A stretch of DNA of 64,000 bases from Microbacterium sp. Yaish 1 (GCF_002245215.1 NZ_NPMR01000001.1:992001-1056000); one strand, 5' to 3'. Shown: positions 8,015-16,938, counted from the stretch's first letter. The notes: generated by a model from the sequence alone, not told the origin. Numbers and translations are program-made.

Positions 8015-8394
8015 TCCCGTCCGGCGGCCCACCGGCGTGCGATCAGCCAGCCCGCCGTCGTGCCGAGGGTGTTGGCCACGACATCCCACGCGCTCGCGGT
8101 CCGTTCCGCGAGCAGCACGCCCTGCGCCGTCTCGATCACGACGGAGATGACGAGGCCGGCGGGGATGACGTACGCGTGCCAGCGGGGCCAGCCGAGCGCC
8201 GCGCACCACCCGAACGGGACGAACAGGGCGATGTTGGCCGAGAATTCGATGCGGTCGTAGGTCAGCCACGGCACCGCCGAGGTGATGGCCCGGAGGATCG
8301 GGCCCGCGTCGCGGTCGACGGGCGTCGGCCAGAACGCGATGAGCGCGAGAACGACGACGTAGCCGATCAGCAGGGCTCGTGCGCCGCGGGTCAC
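7993..8394 (-). CDS. VanZ family membrane protein
   Basis: The 133-residue protein has four predicted membrane helices and the VanZ-like signature NIALFVPFGW plus VIETAQGVL. VanZ-like proteins are membrane proteins, one of which gives low-level teicoplanin resistance; most have no assigned role. The GTG start overlaps the stop of the upstream universal stress gene, so it is translated from that mRNA. Its 3' end overlaps the convergent PLDc_N gene by 22 nt. Confidence 0.75.
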   Translation of the reverse strand: MTRGARALLIGYVVVLALIAFWPTPVDRDAGPILRAITSAVPWLTYDRIEFSANIALFVPFGWCAALGWPRWHAYVIPAGLVISVVIETAQGVLLAERTASAWDVVANTLGTTAGWLIARRWAAGRDQPASGD

Positions 8395-9098
8395 CGAACG
8401 ATGACGGTCGGGGAACCGACGTGGGCCGCGACCCGCTCGCTGACCGATCCGAGCAGCAGGCGCGACAGCCCGGTGCGTCCGTGCGAGCCCACGACGGTCA
8501 GCACGGCGCCGCGCGACGCGTCCTCGATGAGCGCGGAGGCGTCGCCGACGTCGATGCGCGTGCGCACCTCGAGCTGCGGATGCTCCGCGCGCACCGGCTC
8601 GAGCATGCGCTCCAGCATCCCGGCCGTCGCTTCCGTGAGGTCGACGGGCATCGGTCCGGTCCACAGATCGAGACCCGGTTCCGTGCCCACCGAGACGGGT
8701 TCCCACGCGGCGAGGGCGACGAGGGGCTCACCCGTGCGTACGGCCTCGCGGGCGGCGAAGTCGAGCGCCCGGGCCGATACCTCCGACGCGTCGACGCCGA
8801 CCAGCACGCCCGCCCTCGCGGCGGCGGAAGCCTCGGCATCGCCGTCGAGCCGGTCGGGGACGATCGCGACCGGGCAGTGCGCGTGCGCGAGGAGCGTGCG
8901 GTACGCGTGACCGTGCTCTTCGGGGAGCACGAGGATCTCGGCGTCCGCTGTCGCCGCCGCGGCCCGGTCGGCATCGTCGCGCGTCGGCGCGATCAGCAGC
9001 TCACGCAGTGTCAGGCCCAGCGCCTCGGCGCGCCGGAACGCCCACTCCCGCGCACCCGCGCCGTCCGCGTCGGTCACTCCCAGGATCACGTCGCCCAT
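8391..9098 (-). CDS. universal stress protein, two tandem Usp domains
   Basis: The 235-residue protein holds two Usp modules. The first (residues 1-105) is degenerate; the second (about 108-235) keeps the nucleotide-binding pattern GSHGRTGLSRLLLGSVSERV and the closing TVIV strand. Usp proteins bind ATP or nucleotides and help survival under energy or redox stress. The start at 9098 is preferred over an in-frame ATG at 9131 because TACCCT (9105-9110, minus strand) lies exactly 6 nt before it. It heads a two-gene operon with the VanZ-like gene. Confidence 0.82.
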   Translation of the reverse strand: MGDVILGVTDADGAGAREWAFRRAEALGLTLRELLIAPTRDDADRAAAATADAEILVLPEEHGHAYRTLLAHAHCPVAIVPDRLDGDAEASAAARAGVLVGVDASEVSARALDFAAREAVRTGEPLVALAAWEPVSVGTEPGLDLWTGPMPVDLTEATAGMLERMLEPVRAEHPQLEVRTRIDVGDASALIEDASRGAVLTVVGSHGRTGLSRLLLGSVSERVAAHVGSPTVIVR

Positions 9099-9168
9099 GG
9101 CCCCAGGGTATCCGCCGAGGCCGACCGGCACGATGGGCCTCGCGGTCGCCAGCGGTTAGAGTCAGTCC

Positions 9169-10296
9169 GTGGCACAGCGACCCGGCTCCGATGCATCGCA
9201 TCACGATGCCGGTGACGATGCCGGTCGCTATGTCCTCAGCGGGCACTACGAGCCGCCGCCCCCGCCCGAGCGGCCCGCGCCGCCTCGGCCTGCTCGCCGG
9301 CGCCGTCGGCTGCCACGCTGGGCGTGGATCGCGATCATCGTCGCCGCACTGGCGCTCATCGTCGCCGGGATCGCCCTGGTCGTCTCCCTCGTGATGGGCG
9401 GGGTCCAGGCGCTCACCGCGCGACCCCCGGGTGTCGGCACCGCTTTCGTCGCACCCGCCGAGTCGAAGGCCGCACGCGCCGCAGCCGAGGGCGGATCGGT
9501 CGACGAGGTCGCCGCCGCCGAGTATCTCGCCGCCCAGCCGACGGCGTACTGGCTCACCCCCGAGCAGGACCCCATCGGCGCAGTCGGCGAGCGCGTGCTG
9601 AACATCGCGCACGAGGCGCGCGAGTCGGGCACCGCGATGGCGGTCGTCGTCTACGGCCTGCCCGGGCGCGACTGCGGCAACCACTCCGCCGGCGGGCTGG
9701 ACGAGGCCGACTACGAGACGTGGACGAAGCAGATCGGCACGGCGCTGCGTTCCGTTCCGGACGTGAAGAAGGTCGTCGTCGTCGAGCCCGACAGTCTGGC
9801 CCTCGCCCCGCAGTGCGGCAACGTCGACGAGCGCGTCGACCAGCTGCGCGGCGCGCTCGGCCGCCTGACCGGCCCGGACACCTGGGTCTACGTCGACGGC
9901 GGGCACTCGAACTGGCTCGGGCCCGAGGTGATGGCGGGACTCATCGAGCGGGTCGCGGTCTCGGGGGTGCGGGGCTTCGTGACGAACGTGTCGAACTTCA
10001 ACGACACCTTTGACGAGTTCGCCTACGCCCACGCCCTGTCCGACCGCCTGGGCGGCATGCACGCCCTCGTCGACACCTCGCGCAACGGCGCGGGCGCTCC
10101 GAGCGACGGCGAATGGTGCAATCCGCCGGGACGCACCGTGGGCGACCCGAGCGGCACGTTCGGCGACGACGTCGTCGACACGAACCTGTGGATCAAGCCG
10201 CCGGGAGAGAGCGACGGACCGTGCAACGGCGGCCCCGACGCCGGCGTGTGGTGGCCCGCCGGGGCCGTCGAGCTCACGCGCGGCGTCGCGCCCTGA
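9169..10296 (+). CDS. membrane-anchored glycoside hydrolase family 6 protein
   Basis: The 375-residue protein has a proline- and arginine-rich cytoplasmic N-terminus, one membrane helix (about residues 49-77) and an extracytoplasmic GH6 catalytic domain. GH6 landmarks are VVVYGLPGRDC, VVVEPDSLA (catalytic-loop Asp), VDTSRNG, EWCNPPGR and LWIKPPGESDG. GH6 enzymes cleave beta-1,4-glucan with inversion; the substrate here could be cellulose or another beta-glucan of the cell's own envelope. The GTG start is supported by TAGAGT (9157-9162), 6 nt upstream. The membrane anchor and the nearby GT2 synthase suggest trimming of a self-made polysaccharide rather than feeding on plant cellulose. Confidence 0.85.
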   Translation: MAQRPGSDASHHDAGDDAGRYVLSGHYEPPPPPERPAPPRPARRRRRLPRWAWIAIIVAALALIVAGIALVVSLVMGGVQALTARPPGVGTAFVAPAESKAARAAAEGGSVDEVAAAEYLAAQPTAYWLTPEQDPIGAVGERVLNIAHEARESGTAMAVVVYGLPGRDCGNHSAGGLDEADYETWTKQIGTALRSVPDVKKVVVVEPDSLALAPQCGNVDERVDQLRGALGRLTGPDTWVYVDGGHSNWLGPEVMAGLIERVAVSGVRGFVTNVSNFNDTFDEFAYAHALSDRLGGMHALVDTSRNGAGAPSDGEWCNPPGRTVGDPSGTFGDDVVDTNLWIKPPGESDGPCNGGPDAGVWWPAGAVELTRGVAP

Positions 10297-10367
10297 CTCT
10301 CCGGCGTTCCTGCGGGAGTGCCGCGTCGCTCGCGTGTGGCAAAATAACCCGAACCTGAGGGAGAGAA

Positions 10368-11441
10368 GTGGCGCGCATGATGTCCGAGCAGTTGAAGACG
10401 GCGGTCATCGTCGAGGACGATCCCGACATCCGCCATCTTCTCGTCGAGGTGCTCGAGGCAGCGGGATTCTCCACCGTCTCGGTGGGCAACGGCATCGACG
10501 GCATCCAGGCCGTGCTGTCGTACCGGCCGCTGTTGACGACGCTCGACGTCAACATGCCCGGCATCGACGGCTTCGAGGCCGCCCGGCGCATCCGCGCGCA
10601 GAGCGACACGTACATCATCATGCTCACCGGGCTCTCCGAAGAGGCGGATGTCGTCCTCGGGCTGGGTGCCGGCGCCGACGAGTACATCGTCAAGCCCTTC
10701 CGCCCGCGCGAGTTCCGGGCGCGGGTCGACGCGCTGCTGCGGCGCCCGCGCGCCGCCGCTCCCCAGCCGGCCGCCCCGCAGCAGGATTCGGTCGGCCCGT
10801 CGTTCCCGGGCGCACGCCCCGCGCCGTCCGCCCCGGCTCCCGGCCCCGCCGAGGCCGCACCCCTGTCGTACGAGGAGTACCTCGCCCGCTTCCCCGGCTC
10901 GGCCCCGCAGCAGCCCGCCCCGGCGCAGTACGCACCGCCGCAGTACGCACCGCCGCCCGCGCCCCCGCAGTCCGCGCCGCCGCAGCAGCCGGTCATCGTG
11001 CATCACCCGAGCGACGCTCCGGCGCCCGCCCCGGCCCAGGCGCCGGGGGCAGACATCGTGGTGCACCAGTCCGGCGGCGACCTCGTGCCGACCACGGGCG
11101 ACCACTGGCTGACGCACCGCGACCTGCAGGTCGACACCGACACCCGGCTGGCCTACATCGGCGGCCGCGAGCTGGAGCTGACCCGCACCGAGTTCGATCT
11201 GCTCTCGACGCTGATGGCCTCCAAGCGCCGGGTGCGGTCGAAGGCCGACCTGACGCTCGTCCTGCGCGGCGAGTCCTACGTCACGAGCTACTTCGTGGGC
11301 GAGGCCGATAAGCGGGCGATCGAGGCGCACATGACGAACCTCCGCCGCAAGCTCAGCGACAGCCCGACGACCCCGCGGTACATCGAGACCGTTCGGGGTG
11401 TCGGGTATCGCATGACGTCCGAGACCGCCGCGGCGGTCTGA
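10368..11441 (+). CDS. orphan OmpR-like response regulator with long Pro/Gln linker
   Basis: The 357-residue protein starts with a receiver domain: acidic pair Asp17-Asp18, phosphoacceptor Asp60, Thr87 and Lys109. It ends with a winged-helix transcriptional regulatory domain (about residues 250-352, ending YIETVRGVGYRM). Between them is a low-complexity Pro/Ala/Gln linker of about 120 residues, much longer than usual. The GTG at 10368 follows a GAGGGAGAG ribosome binding site; two ATG codons nearby (10377, 10380) are alternatives. No histidine kinase lies nearby, so the phosphodonor is elsewhere. It faces the GT2 gene across a shared terminator. Confidence 0.87.
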   Translation: MARMMSEQLKTAVIVEDDPDIRHLLVEVLEAAGFSTVSVGNGIDGIQAVLSYRPLLTTLDVNMPGIDGFEAARRIRAQSDTYIIMLTGLSEEADVVLGLGAGADEYIVKPFRPREFRARVDALLRRPRAAAPQPAAPQQDSVGPSFPGARPAPSAPAPGPAEAAPLSYEEYLARFPGSAPQQPAPAQYAPPQYAPPPAPPQSAPPQQPVIVHHPSDAPAPAPAQAPGADIVVHQSGGDLVPTTGDHWLTHRDLQVDTDTRLAYIGGRELELTRTEFDLLSTLMASKRRVRSKADLTLVLRGESYVTSYFVGEADKRAIEAHMTNLRRKLSDSPTTPRYIETVRGVGYRMTSETAAAV

Positions 11442-11470
11442 GCCGGCGGGCCCGGCTTCCGGCTCAGACC
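11435..11470. terminator. bidirectional terminator between response regulator and GT2 gene
   Basis: A perfect 12-bp stem (11435-11446 with 11459-11470) and 12-nt GC-rich loop covers the stop codons of both convergent genes (TGA at 11439-11441 on plus, TGA at 11464-11466 on minus). There is no strong T run on either side. Confidence 0.7.
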
Positions 11471-12960
11471 TTGTAGCCGTTCTGGCGGCGGACGAGCTTC
11501 GAGAACATCAGCAGGGTCTGCAGTACGGTCACGACACCGACGATCGGCCATCCGATCCACAGGATCGATGACTGCGCGACGGGGCCGATGATGTTCCACA
11601 CGACGGCCATCGCCAGCAGCACCGCGGCGAGGATCACCAGCGGCATCCAGTGCCCGATGCTGCCGCCGCCGCTCTCGGCCTTGGCCTGCATCGCCCAGTT
11701 GTCGACCTTCTTCTTCGACAGGAAGCGCGACCACGACCGCATGAAGTGGCCGAGCCGGATCCACATGAACGCCTCGGCGGGGAACACCAGGATCGCGAAG
11801 AGGATGTCGCGCTGATTGTGGTCCTTGATGCTGCGGGCCATGCGCAGGTTCAGCAGCACGGCGACCAGCGGCGGGATCAGCCACAGCGGCGAGAAGACGA
11901 ACGCGTTGATCGACAGCGAGCCGGCGAGCAGGATGAGGAACGCGACGCGCACGAACAGGTTCGTCAGCATCCCGAAGTTCTCGAACCAGCGCAGGCGCAG
12001 GTTCGGGTGGAACGGCTGGCCCTTCGTGTCGCCGCGCTGGCCCGGCCACATCAGCTCGATGGCGCCGTAGGTCCACTTCACCTGCTGGGCGTCGTAACCC
12101 TTGAGAGTCGTCATGCCGCCGACGTTGGCGCGGGCGTACGGGCTGATCTTCGTCAGGTAGCCCGCGCTCTTGATCTGGAGCGACAGCAGCGAGTCCTCGA
12201 CCTCGGAGTCCTTCACCCACGGGGTCGACTGGTGGTTCTGCTTCATCGCGTCGCGCAGCGCGTTCGTCGAGAAGATCGAGAACTGCCCGCCGAGGACGGC
12301 CATGTTGCGGCCGCGCAGCAGGTTCTGCATGTTGAAGGCGGCGAACTGGGTGCGCTGACCGGCGATGAGGAACTTCGCGATCGTCCCCTTGATGGGCTTG
12401 TCGTCGATCGAGTAGATCGCCGAGATGCCGCCGATGCGCGAGTCGCCGACAGCCTCCGACTCGAGGTACTCCACGGCGCGCGAGTCGGCGATCGTGTCAC
12501 CGTCGACACCCAGCAGGTAGTCGTACCCCTCGACCAGCGAGTAGCCGTAGTTGAGCGCGCCGACCTTCTTGTCGGGGTTCTTGCCGATGTCGTGGACGAA
12601 CACCTCGGTGAACTGCGTGCCGAGCTCGGTCGTGACCTCGTGGGGCCCGGCGTACCCGGCGGCGATCTTCACGGTGTTGTCGGAGGTGTTGTTCGCGATG
12701 ACGTGGATGACGTCCGGCACGCGGGTCTGCGCGAGCAGGCCCTCGATCACGTCGGCGATCGATTCCTCCTCGTTGTACGCGGGGATGACGCAGCCGATCG
12801 TGGAGCGGTGGACGGTGGTGTTCTCGAGGACCGACTCGAAGTCGTCGGGGAACGCCGTCTCGAAGTGATCCGCCAGCTGCACCGGCGCCTGCGGGGCGGG
12901 GCGCTGCGGCTGCGCGAACGCCGGGTTGGGCGTGTACGGCGTGTACGGCGTCTGAGTCAT
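11464..12960 (-). CDS. processive-type family 2 glycosyltransferase, membrane bound
   Basis: The 498-residue protein has a Pro-rich N-terminus and a GT-A catalytic domain. Visible motifs are CVIPAYNEEESI (residues 57-68), the metal-binding GVDGDT (Asp153, Asp155), acidic SEVEDS (Glu255-Asp256) and QQVKW (292-296), where processive synthases have Q(Q/R)xRW. Five or six C-terminal membrane helices follow. This is the layout of hyaluronan, chitin and poly-GlcNAc synthases, which build and export the chain together; there is no PilZ domain. The product is unknown. GH6 and DUF4012 neighbours support an exopolysaccharide role. The reading frame starts with an ATG after AGGATGTG. Confidence 0.85.
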   Translation of the reverse strand: MTQTPYTPYTPNPAFAQPQRPAPQAPVQLADHFETAFPDDFESVLENTTVHRSTIGCVIPAYNEEESIADVIEGLLAQTRVPDVIHVIANNTSDNTVKIAAGYAGPHEVTTELGTQFTEVFVHDIGKNPDKKVGALNYGYSLVEGYDYLLGVDGDTIADSRAVEYLESEAVGDSRIGGISAIYSIDDKPIKGTIAKFLIAGQRTQFAAFNMQNLLRGRNMAVLGGQFSIFSTNALRDAMKQNHQSTPWVKDSEVEDSLLSLQIKSAGYLTKISPYARANVGGMTTLKGYDAQQVKWTYGAIELMWPGQRGDTKGQPFHPNLRLRWFENFGMLTNLFVRVAFLILLAGSLSINAFVFSPLWLIPPLVAVLLNLRMARSIKDHNQRDILFAILVFPAEAFMWIRLGHFMRSWSRFLSKKKVDNWAMQAKAESGGGSIGHWMPLVILAAVLLAMAVVWNIIGPVAQSSILWIGWPIVGVVTVLQTLLMFSKLVRRQNGYKV

Positions 12961-12964
12961 GCGG

Positions 12965-13765
12965 TCACATCCTGTGCGAGGTGATGGGCAGCTGTTGTCT
13001 GCCGCGATCCATTCTGGAACGCCGTGTGTGCAGAGCGGACGAAGTCAACCGCAATTTCTGCGCAAGGAATGCGGGCGCCGCGACCGGCTCAGGGAGTGGT
13101 GCTGGGAACCGGCGCGGGATCGCGTCGTCGTTCGCGTTGCCCTCGACCCACACGGTCATCGCGAACTCGAGCGTCATGCCGTAGGTGTCGGCCGGGAGCC
13201 CGTGGACGATGGTCTCGGGCACGTAGAGACCGCCCTGGAAGCTGTTGAGCAGCAGGCCCCGGTCGGAGCGGATCGTGTCGCTCGGGACGAGCGTGCGGGG
13301 GTCGGCGCTGAACTGGAACGGGTTCTGCACCTGCCCCGACGTCTGCGCTGTCTGCGAGGTGATCGAGATCGACGAGATGAACACGCGCCGCTTCTGCGAC
13401 AGCACGGCCTTCTCGTCGACGCGCTTGTCGTGGACGTTGACCGCGAAGCCGAACGTCTTGTCCGCGCCGGGCGTCCATTCCTGCGTGCGCTTGGGATCCT
13501 GCGCCCACACGTCGAGGCGGAGCTCGAGGTCCTGCGCCACATCGGAGGAGAGCGACACCGAGCCGTCATAGGTGAACTGCGAGTTGAACGCCATGCTGGG
13601 CGACTGCGAGGGCGCCGGCGCCGGCACGGCCGAGACCGGCTCGCCCTGGACGGCGTTGATCATCCCGGTCAGCTGAGAGCAGCCCGAGAGCACGACGAGC
13701 GAGAGGGCGAGCGCGCCCGCGCTGAGCGTACGTGCGCGGAGTGTGGGGGTGCGGCGCGGAGACAT
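12965..13765 (-). CDS. lipoprotein of unknown function, C-terminus probably frameshifted
   Basis: The start at 13765 gives a lipoprotein signal with lipobox VLSGC (Cys29). The mature part looks like a beta-rich extracytoplasmic domain. It appears related to the next lipoprotein upstream. The open frame runs to 12965, but its last 40 codons use rare codons (AGA, ACA, AGG, TTG) and enter what should be the GT2 promoter region. A shift of one base near 13110 would end the protein naturally at a TGA at 13089-13091 with the tail PAPVPSTTP. Either the sequence has an error or the gene has a genuine C-terminal frameshift. No enzymatic motif is seen. Confidence 0.6.
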   Translation of the reverse strand: MSPRRTPTLRARTLSAGALALSLVVLSGCSQLTGMINAVQGEPVSAVPAPAPSQSPSMAFNSQFTYDGSVSLSSDVAQDLELRLDVWAQDPKRTQEWTPGADKTFGFAVNVHDKRVDEKAVLSQKRRVFISSISITSQTAQTSGQVQNPFQFSADPRTLVPSDTIRSDRGLLLNSFQGGLYVPETIVHGLPADTYGMTLEFAMTVWVEGNANDDAIPRRFPAPLPEPVAAPAFLAQKLRLTSSALHTRRSRMDRGRQQLPITSHRM

Positions 13766-13868
13766 GGCAGACCGGATTTCTCGAGGCGAGGGGCCAGCGT
13801 CGGATGTCGCGGGCCTCGCCATCCAAGCACCCCGGCCACGACGACCCCGGGCGCTTTGCGATCTCTTC

Positions 13869-13889
13869 AGGTCGCCTTGCGGTGACCTT
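13869..13889 (-). terminator. weak stem-loop after the second lipoprotein gene
   Basis: Arms AGGTCGCC (13869-13876) and GGTGACCT (13881-13888) pair at seven of eight positions around a 4-nt loop, starting 7 nt past the stop of the minus-strand gene that ends at 13896. A short T-rich stretch does not follow, so this could also be a processing or pausing site. Confidence 0.4.
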
Positions 13890-13895
13890 GAGGTT

Positions 13896-14525
13896 TCAGC
13901 CGCCGTCGCTCTCGGCCGCCGCGATCGCGACGGTGATGCTGTCGGTCGCGGTCTGCTTCGCGAACTCGTCGGAGGTGGGGGTCGTCTGCACGAGGAAGTC
14001 GTACGTGAAGCGGATCGTGACGAAGGTGGCCTCGGGCGGCACCTCGCCGACGTAGAACGTCTGCGAGTAGCTGTACGGCGAGAGCACGAGGTAGCCGGGA
14101 TTGGTGGCCGACTGGTCGGATGTCGGTGCGAGCGGGCTGAGGTCGCCCTGCGCGTTGCCGGGCACGGCGATCATCGTCGCCTTCTGCAGGTACACCTTCT
14201 GCCCGTCATCGGGGCTGACGGTCGTCACGAGGGAGAGGCTGACGGGCTTGAGCGCCGTCGCCGTCCACCGGTCCATCGACAGGTCGGACCAGTAGTTGAG
14301 CGATCCCGTCACGGCCCCGGCGGTCACCTGACGCTCGGTCGAGCCGCTCGAGAGGTCGTTCGGGACCGGCGGCGGCACGGCGGTGCGCGAGACGCTCGGC
14401 GAGGGCGCGGGGCCGCTCGCGTCTCCCCCGCCGCCGGAGGGGGAGTTCCACGGCGCGGGGCCGCATCCCACGAGAGCCACAGCCATCACCGCAGTCGCGG
14501 CGGCCGTCCCCCAGCGTCGCATCAT
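13896..14525 (-). CDS. lipoprotein of unknown function
   Basis: The 209-residue protein has a short lipoprotein signal with lipobox ALVGC (Cys21), a Pro/Ser/Gly-rich tether to about residue 60 and a single folded domain. A segment from VYLQKATMIAV to EATFVTIRFTYDFLV resembles the matching part of the neighbouring lipoprotein, so the two are probably diverged duplicates. Two adjacent ATG codons (14525 and 14522) follow a GGAGGA ribosome binding site; the first is used here. It is divergent from the DUF4012 gene. The function is not known. Confidence 0.68.
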   Translation of the reverse strand: MMRRWGTAAATAVMAVALVGCGPAPWNSPSGGGGDASGPAPSPSVSRTAVPPPVPNDLSSGSTERQVTAGAVTGSLNYWSDLSMDRWTATALKPVSLSLVTTVSPDDGQKVYLQKATMIAVPGNAQGDLSPLAPTSDQSATNPGYLVLSPYSYSQTFYVGEVPPEATFVTIRFTYDFLVQTTPTSDEFAKQTATDSITVAIAAAESDGG

Positions 14526-14584
14526 CGAGTCCTCCGCTTCCCCTCGCAAGTGTACGCACGCGGCCGCCCCCTTAGAGTGATCGG

Positions 14585-16378
14585 GTGCGCACCGCTGACC
14601 AGCCCCGCCCCCTGCGCCGGACGCAGCTCGCGTTGGCGGCGATCGCCGGGCTCTTCCTTCTCGCCCTCGTCGCAGCCGCCGCCTGGGTGGGCGTCCGCGG
14701 CGCCCTGGCCTACGGCGAACTGCGCGAGGTGGAGGCATCCGCCCGCAGCGCCATCGACTCCCTCGCCGACCCCGCGGCCGCCGCGCCGCACATCGCCGAC
14801 GCCGCCGACCACGCCGCGCGAGCGCGCGAGCTGACATCCGACCCGGTCTGGTCGCTCGCCGAGGGCACCCCGTGGATCGGCCCGCAGCTGCACGCGGTCG
14901 GGACGATCGCGGCCGCGGCCGACGACATCGCCCGCGACGGGCTCCTCCCCCTCGCCGATGTGGCGTCGGCGTTCTCGCCCGATGCCTTCCGGCCGGTCGA
15001 CGGGCGCATCGACACCACCGTCTTCCGCGAGATCGCCGAGCCGGCTCGGTCCGGCGCCGACACCGTCGCCGCCGCCGCGGCATCCGTGCGGGCGCTCGAC
15101 GACACCCCGCTCATCGGCCCCGTGCGGGCGGCCGTCGACGACGTCACCGACCTCCTCGACACGGGCGCCTCCGCGACCGATGCGCTCGCCCGCGCCGCGA
15201 CGCTCCTGCCCGCCATGCTCGGCGCGTCCGGCGAGCGCACCTACCTCCTGGCGTTCCAGAACAACGCCGAGTGGCGGTCGACGGGCGGCATCGTCGGCGC
15301 GATGGCGATCGTGCGCACGGCGGACGGGCGGATCGAGCTGGCCGGGCAGGCCTCCTCGTCGGACTTCCCGAACTTCGGCGAGCCGGTGCTCCCCCTCGAC
15401 CCCGAGGTCGAGCGCATCTACGAGACCAGGCCCGGCCGATACATCCAGAACGTCACGCAGATCCCGGACTTCTCCGTCGGCGGCCCGCTCGCGCGCGAGA
15501 TGCTGCTGCGCCAGACGGGGCAGAGCGTCGACGGGGTGATCGCGACCGACCCGGTCGCCCTGTCGTACATCCTCGAGGCCACCGGACCCGTCGAGCTGCC
15601 GACGGGCGACGTGATCTCCGCCGACAACGCCGTCTCGCTGCTGCTGAACGACGTGTATGCGCGCTACGAGAACCCCCGCGAACAGGATGCGTTCTTCGCG
15701 GCGGCGTCCGCGGCGGTGTTCGACCGGCTCGCCTCCGGTGGAGCCGATCCCGCGAAGCTCATCGCCGCCCTCGGTCGCGCCGGCGACGAACGGCGACTGC
15801 TGCTGTGGAGCGCGATCCCCGAGGACCAGGCGGTGCTCGCGGACACGACGCTCGCCGGCCCGCTGCCGGTCACCGATGACGACACGGCCGCGTTCGGGGT
15901 GTACCTCAACGACGGCACCGGGTCGAAGATGGACTACTACCTCACCGCCGACACGCGCCTCGTGTGGGACACCTGCGCGGTCGGCGGCGACGGACGCACG
16001 TCCTCGCCGGTGACGCTCGAGGTCACCATCGCGAACAACGCTCCGTCGGATGCCGCGACCTCGCTGCCGACCTATGTCACCGGCGGCGGCGGCTTCGGAG
16101 TCCCGGCCGGCATCGCCCGCACCGTGGCGTACCTGTACCTGCCCGAGGGCTACGCCCTCTCGTCGGCGACCCGGTCCGACGGGGCCGGGTTCGGCGGCGG
16201 GTCGCACGCGGGACGACAGGTGATGGTGTTCTCCTCCGATCTCGCCCCGGGCGAGTCGGTCACCGCCACCGTGAGCGTCGTCGCCCAGGGCGGCCCGACG
16301 ACCGCGACGGCAACCGTGACACCCACCGTCGACGCCGAGCGGCCCACCGTTGTTGTCGCTCGTTGCGGCGGCGCATAG
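14585..16378 (+). CDS. DUF4012 domain protein
   Basis: The 597-residue protein has one N-terminal membrane helix (about residues 14-36) and a large extracytoplasmic part. DUF4012 is recognised from the YLLAFQNNAEWRSTGG segment, the block from GRYIQNVTQ to GGPLAREML, and VDGVIATDPVALSYIL. These proteins are common in actinobacterial exopolysaccharide and envelope loci, and their biochemical role is not established. TAGAGT (14573-14578) ends 6 nt before the GTG, so the mRNA is probably leaderless. The following LPATGG gene starts 11 nt after the stop, with its own -10-like element inside the end of this gene. Confidence 0.8.
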   Translation: MRTADQPRPLRRTQLALAAIAGLFLLALVAAAAWVGVRGALAYGELREVEASARSAIDSLADPAAAAPHIADAADHAARARELTSDPVWSLAEGTPWIGPQLHAVGTIAAAADDIARDGLLPLADVASAFSPDAFRPVDGRIDTTVFREIAEPARSGADTVAAAAASVRALDDTPLIGPVRAAVDDVTDLLDTGASATDALARAATLLPAMLGASGERTYLLAFQNNAEWRSTGGIVGAMAIVRTADGRIELAGQASSSDFPNFGEPVLPLDPEVERIYETRPGRYIQNVTQIPDFSVGGPLAREMLLRQTGQSVDGVIATDPVALSYILEATGPVELPTGDVISADNAVSLLLNDVYARYENPREQDAFFAAASAAVFDRLASGGADPAKLIAALGRAGDERRLLLWSAIPEDQAVLADTTLAGPLPVTDDDTAAFGVYLNDGTGSKMDYYLTADTRLVWDTCAVGGDGRTSSPVTLEVTIANNAPSDAATSLPTYVTGGGGFGVPAGIARTVAYLYLPEGYALSSATRSDGAGFGGGSHAGRQVMVFSSDLAPGESVTATVSVVAQGGPTTATATVTPTVDAERPTVVVARCGGA

Positions 16379-16389
16379 ACTCACCGATC

Positions 16390-16938
16390 ATGCGCCGCAC
16401 CGCCTCCCTCGCCGCCGTCGCGGTCCTCGCCGCCGCGATCATCGCACTGCCGGCGGCGGCATCCGCCTCGACCGGCGCGACCATCTACCCGCCGACGAAC
16501 TCGTGCACGACCACGCCGAGCGCGTTCGTGGCCGGCGGCACCGTCGAGTTCGCGTGTGCCGACGGCACGTTCGGGGCGAACGAGGAGATCACGATCACGG
16601 TCCGCGGCGAGAACGGCGCGGCCGTCGCGTTCGCGCGCGCGGCGTTCGCCGTCACCACGGGCAGCACGGTGCGCGAGTCGTCCGAGGAAGGCGCGCTCGC
16701 ACCGGTGGCCATCACCTTCCCCGCCGATGCGGTGGGCGTGTACAACATCGAGGCGATCTCGGCCTCGTCCGCCGGTGGCACCGCCAGCGCCTCGGTCGTC
16801 GACGCCTCCGGACTGCCCGCGACCGGCGGCGACGCCCGCACGTCGCTCGGCCTCTGGGTCGGCGGCGGGGCTCTCGTGGCGGCCGGCGCGACGATCGCGC
16901 TCGCCTCGGCGCTGCGTCGGGCCCGCGACGCGCGCTGA
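16390..16938 (+). CDS. small LPATGG cell-wall-anchored protein
   Basis: The 182-residue precursor has a Sec signal peptide ending near SASASTGA, one beta-sandwich-like domain with a Cys pair (NSCTTT, EFACADG), the sortase signal LPATGGD, a hydrophobic helix and a basic tail RRARDAR. It should be cleaved by a sortase and linked to the peptidoglycan; no sortase gene is in the window. TAGACT (16376-16381) lies 8 nt before the ATG. It is clearly a paralogue of the next gene, with the same layout and the conserved ending LWVGGGAL. Confidence 0.8.
   Translation: MRRTASLAAVAVLAAAIIALPAAASASTGATIYPPTNSCTTTPSAFVAGGTVEFACADGTFGANEEITITVRGENGAAVAFARAAFAVTTGSTVRESSEEGALAPVAITFPADAVGVYNIEAISASSAGGTASASVVDASGLPATGGDARTSLGLWVGGGALVAAGATIALASALRRARDAR

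Noticed and set aside
10900..10985. Short direct repeats of GCAGTACGCACCGCC as a regulatory element
   Set aside because: They lie inside the Pro/Gln linker coding region and reflect amino-acid repetition.
9169..12960. Cellulose synthase (bcs) operon
   Set aside because: The GT2 protein lacks PilZ and there is no BcsB-like gene. Only the pairing with GH6 is reminiscent.
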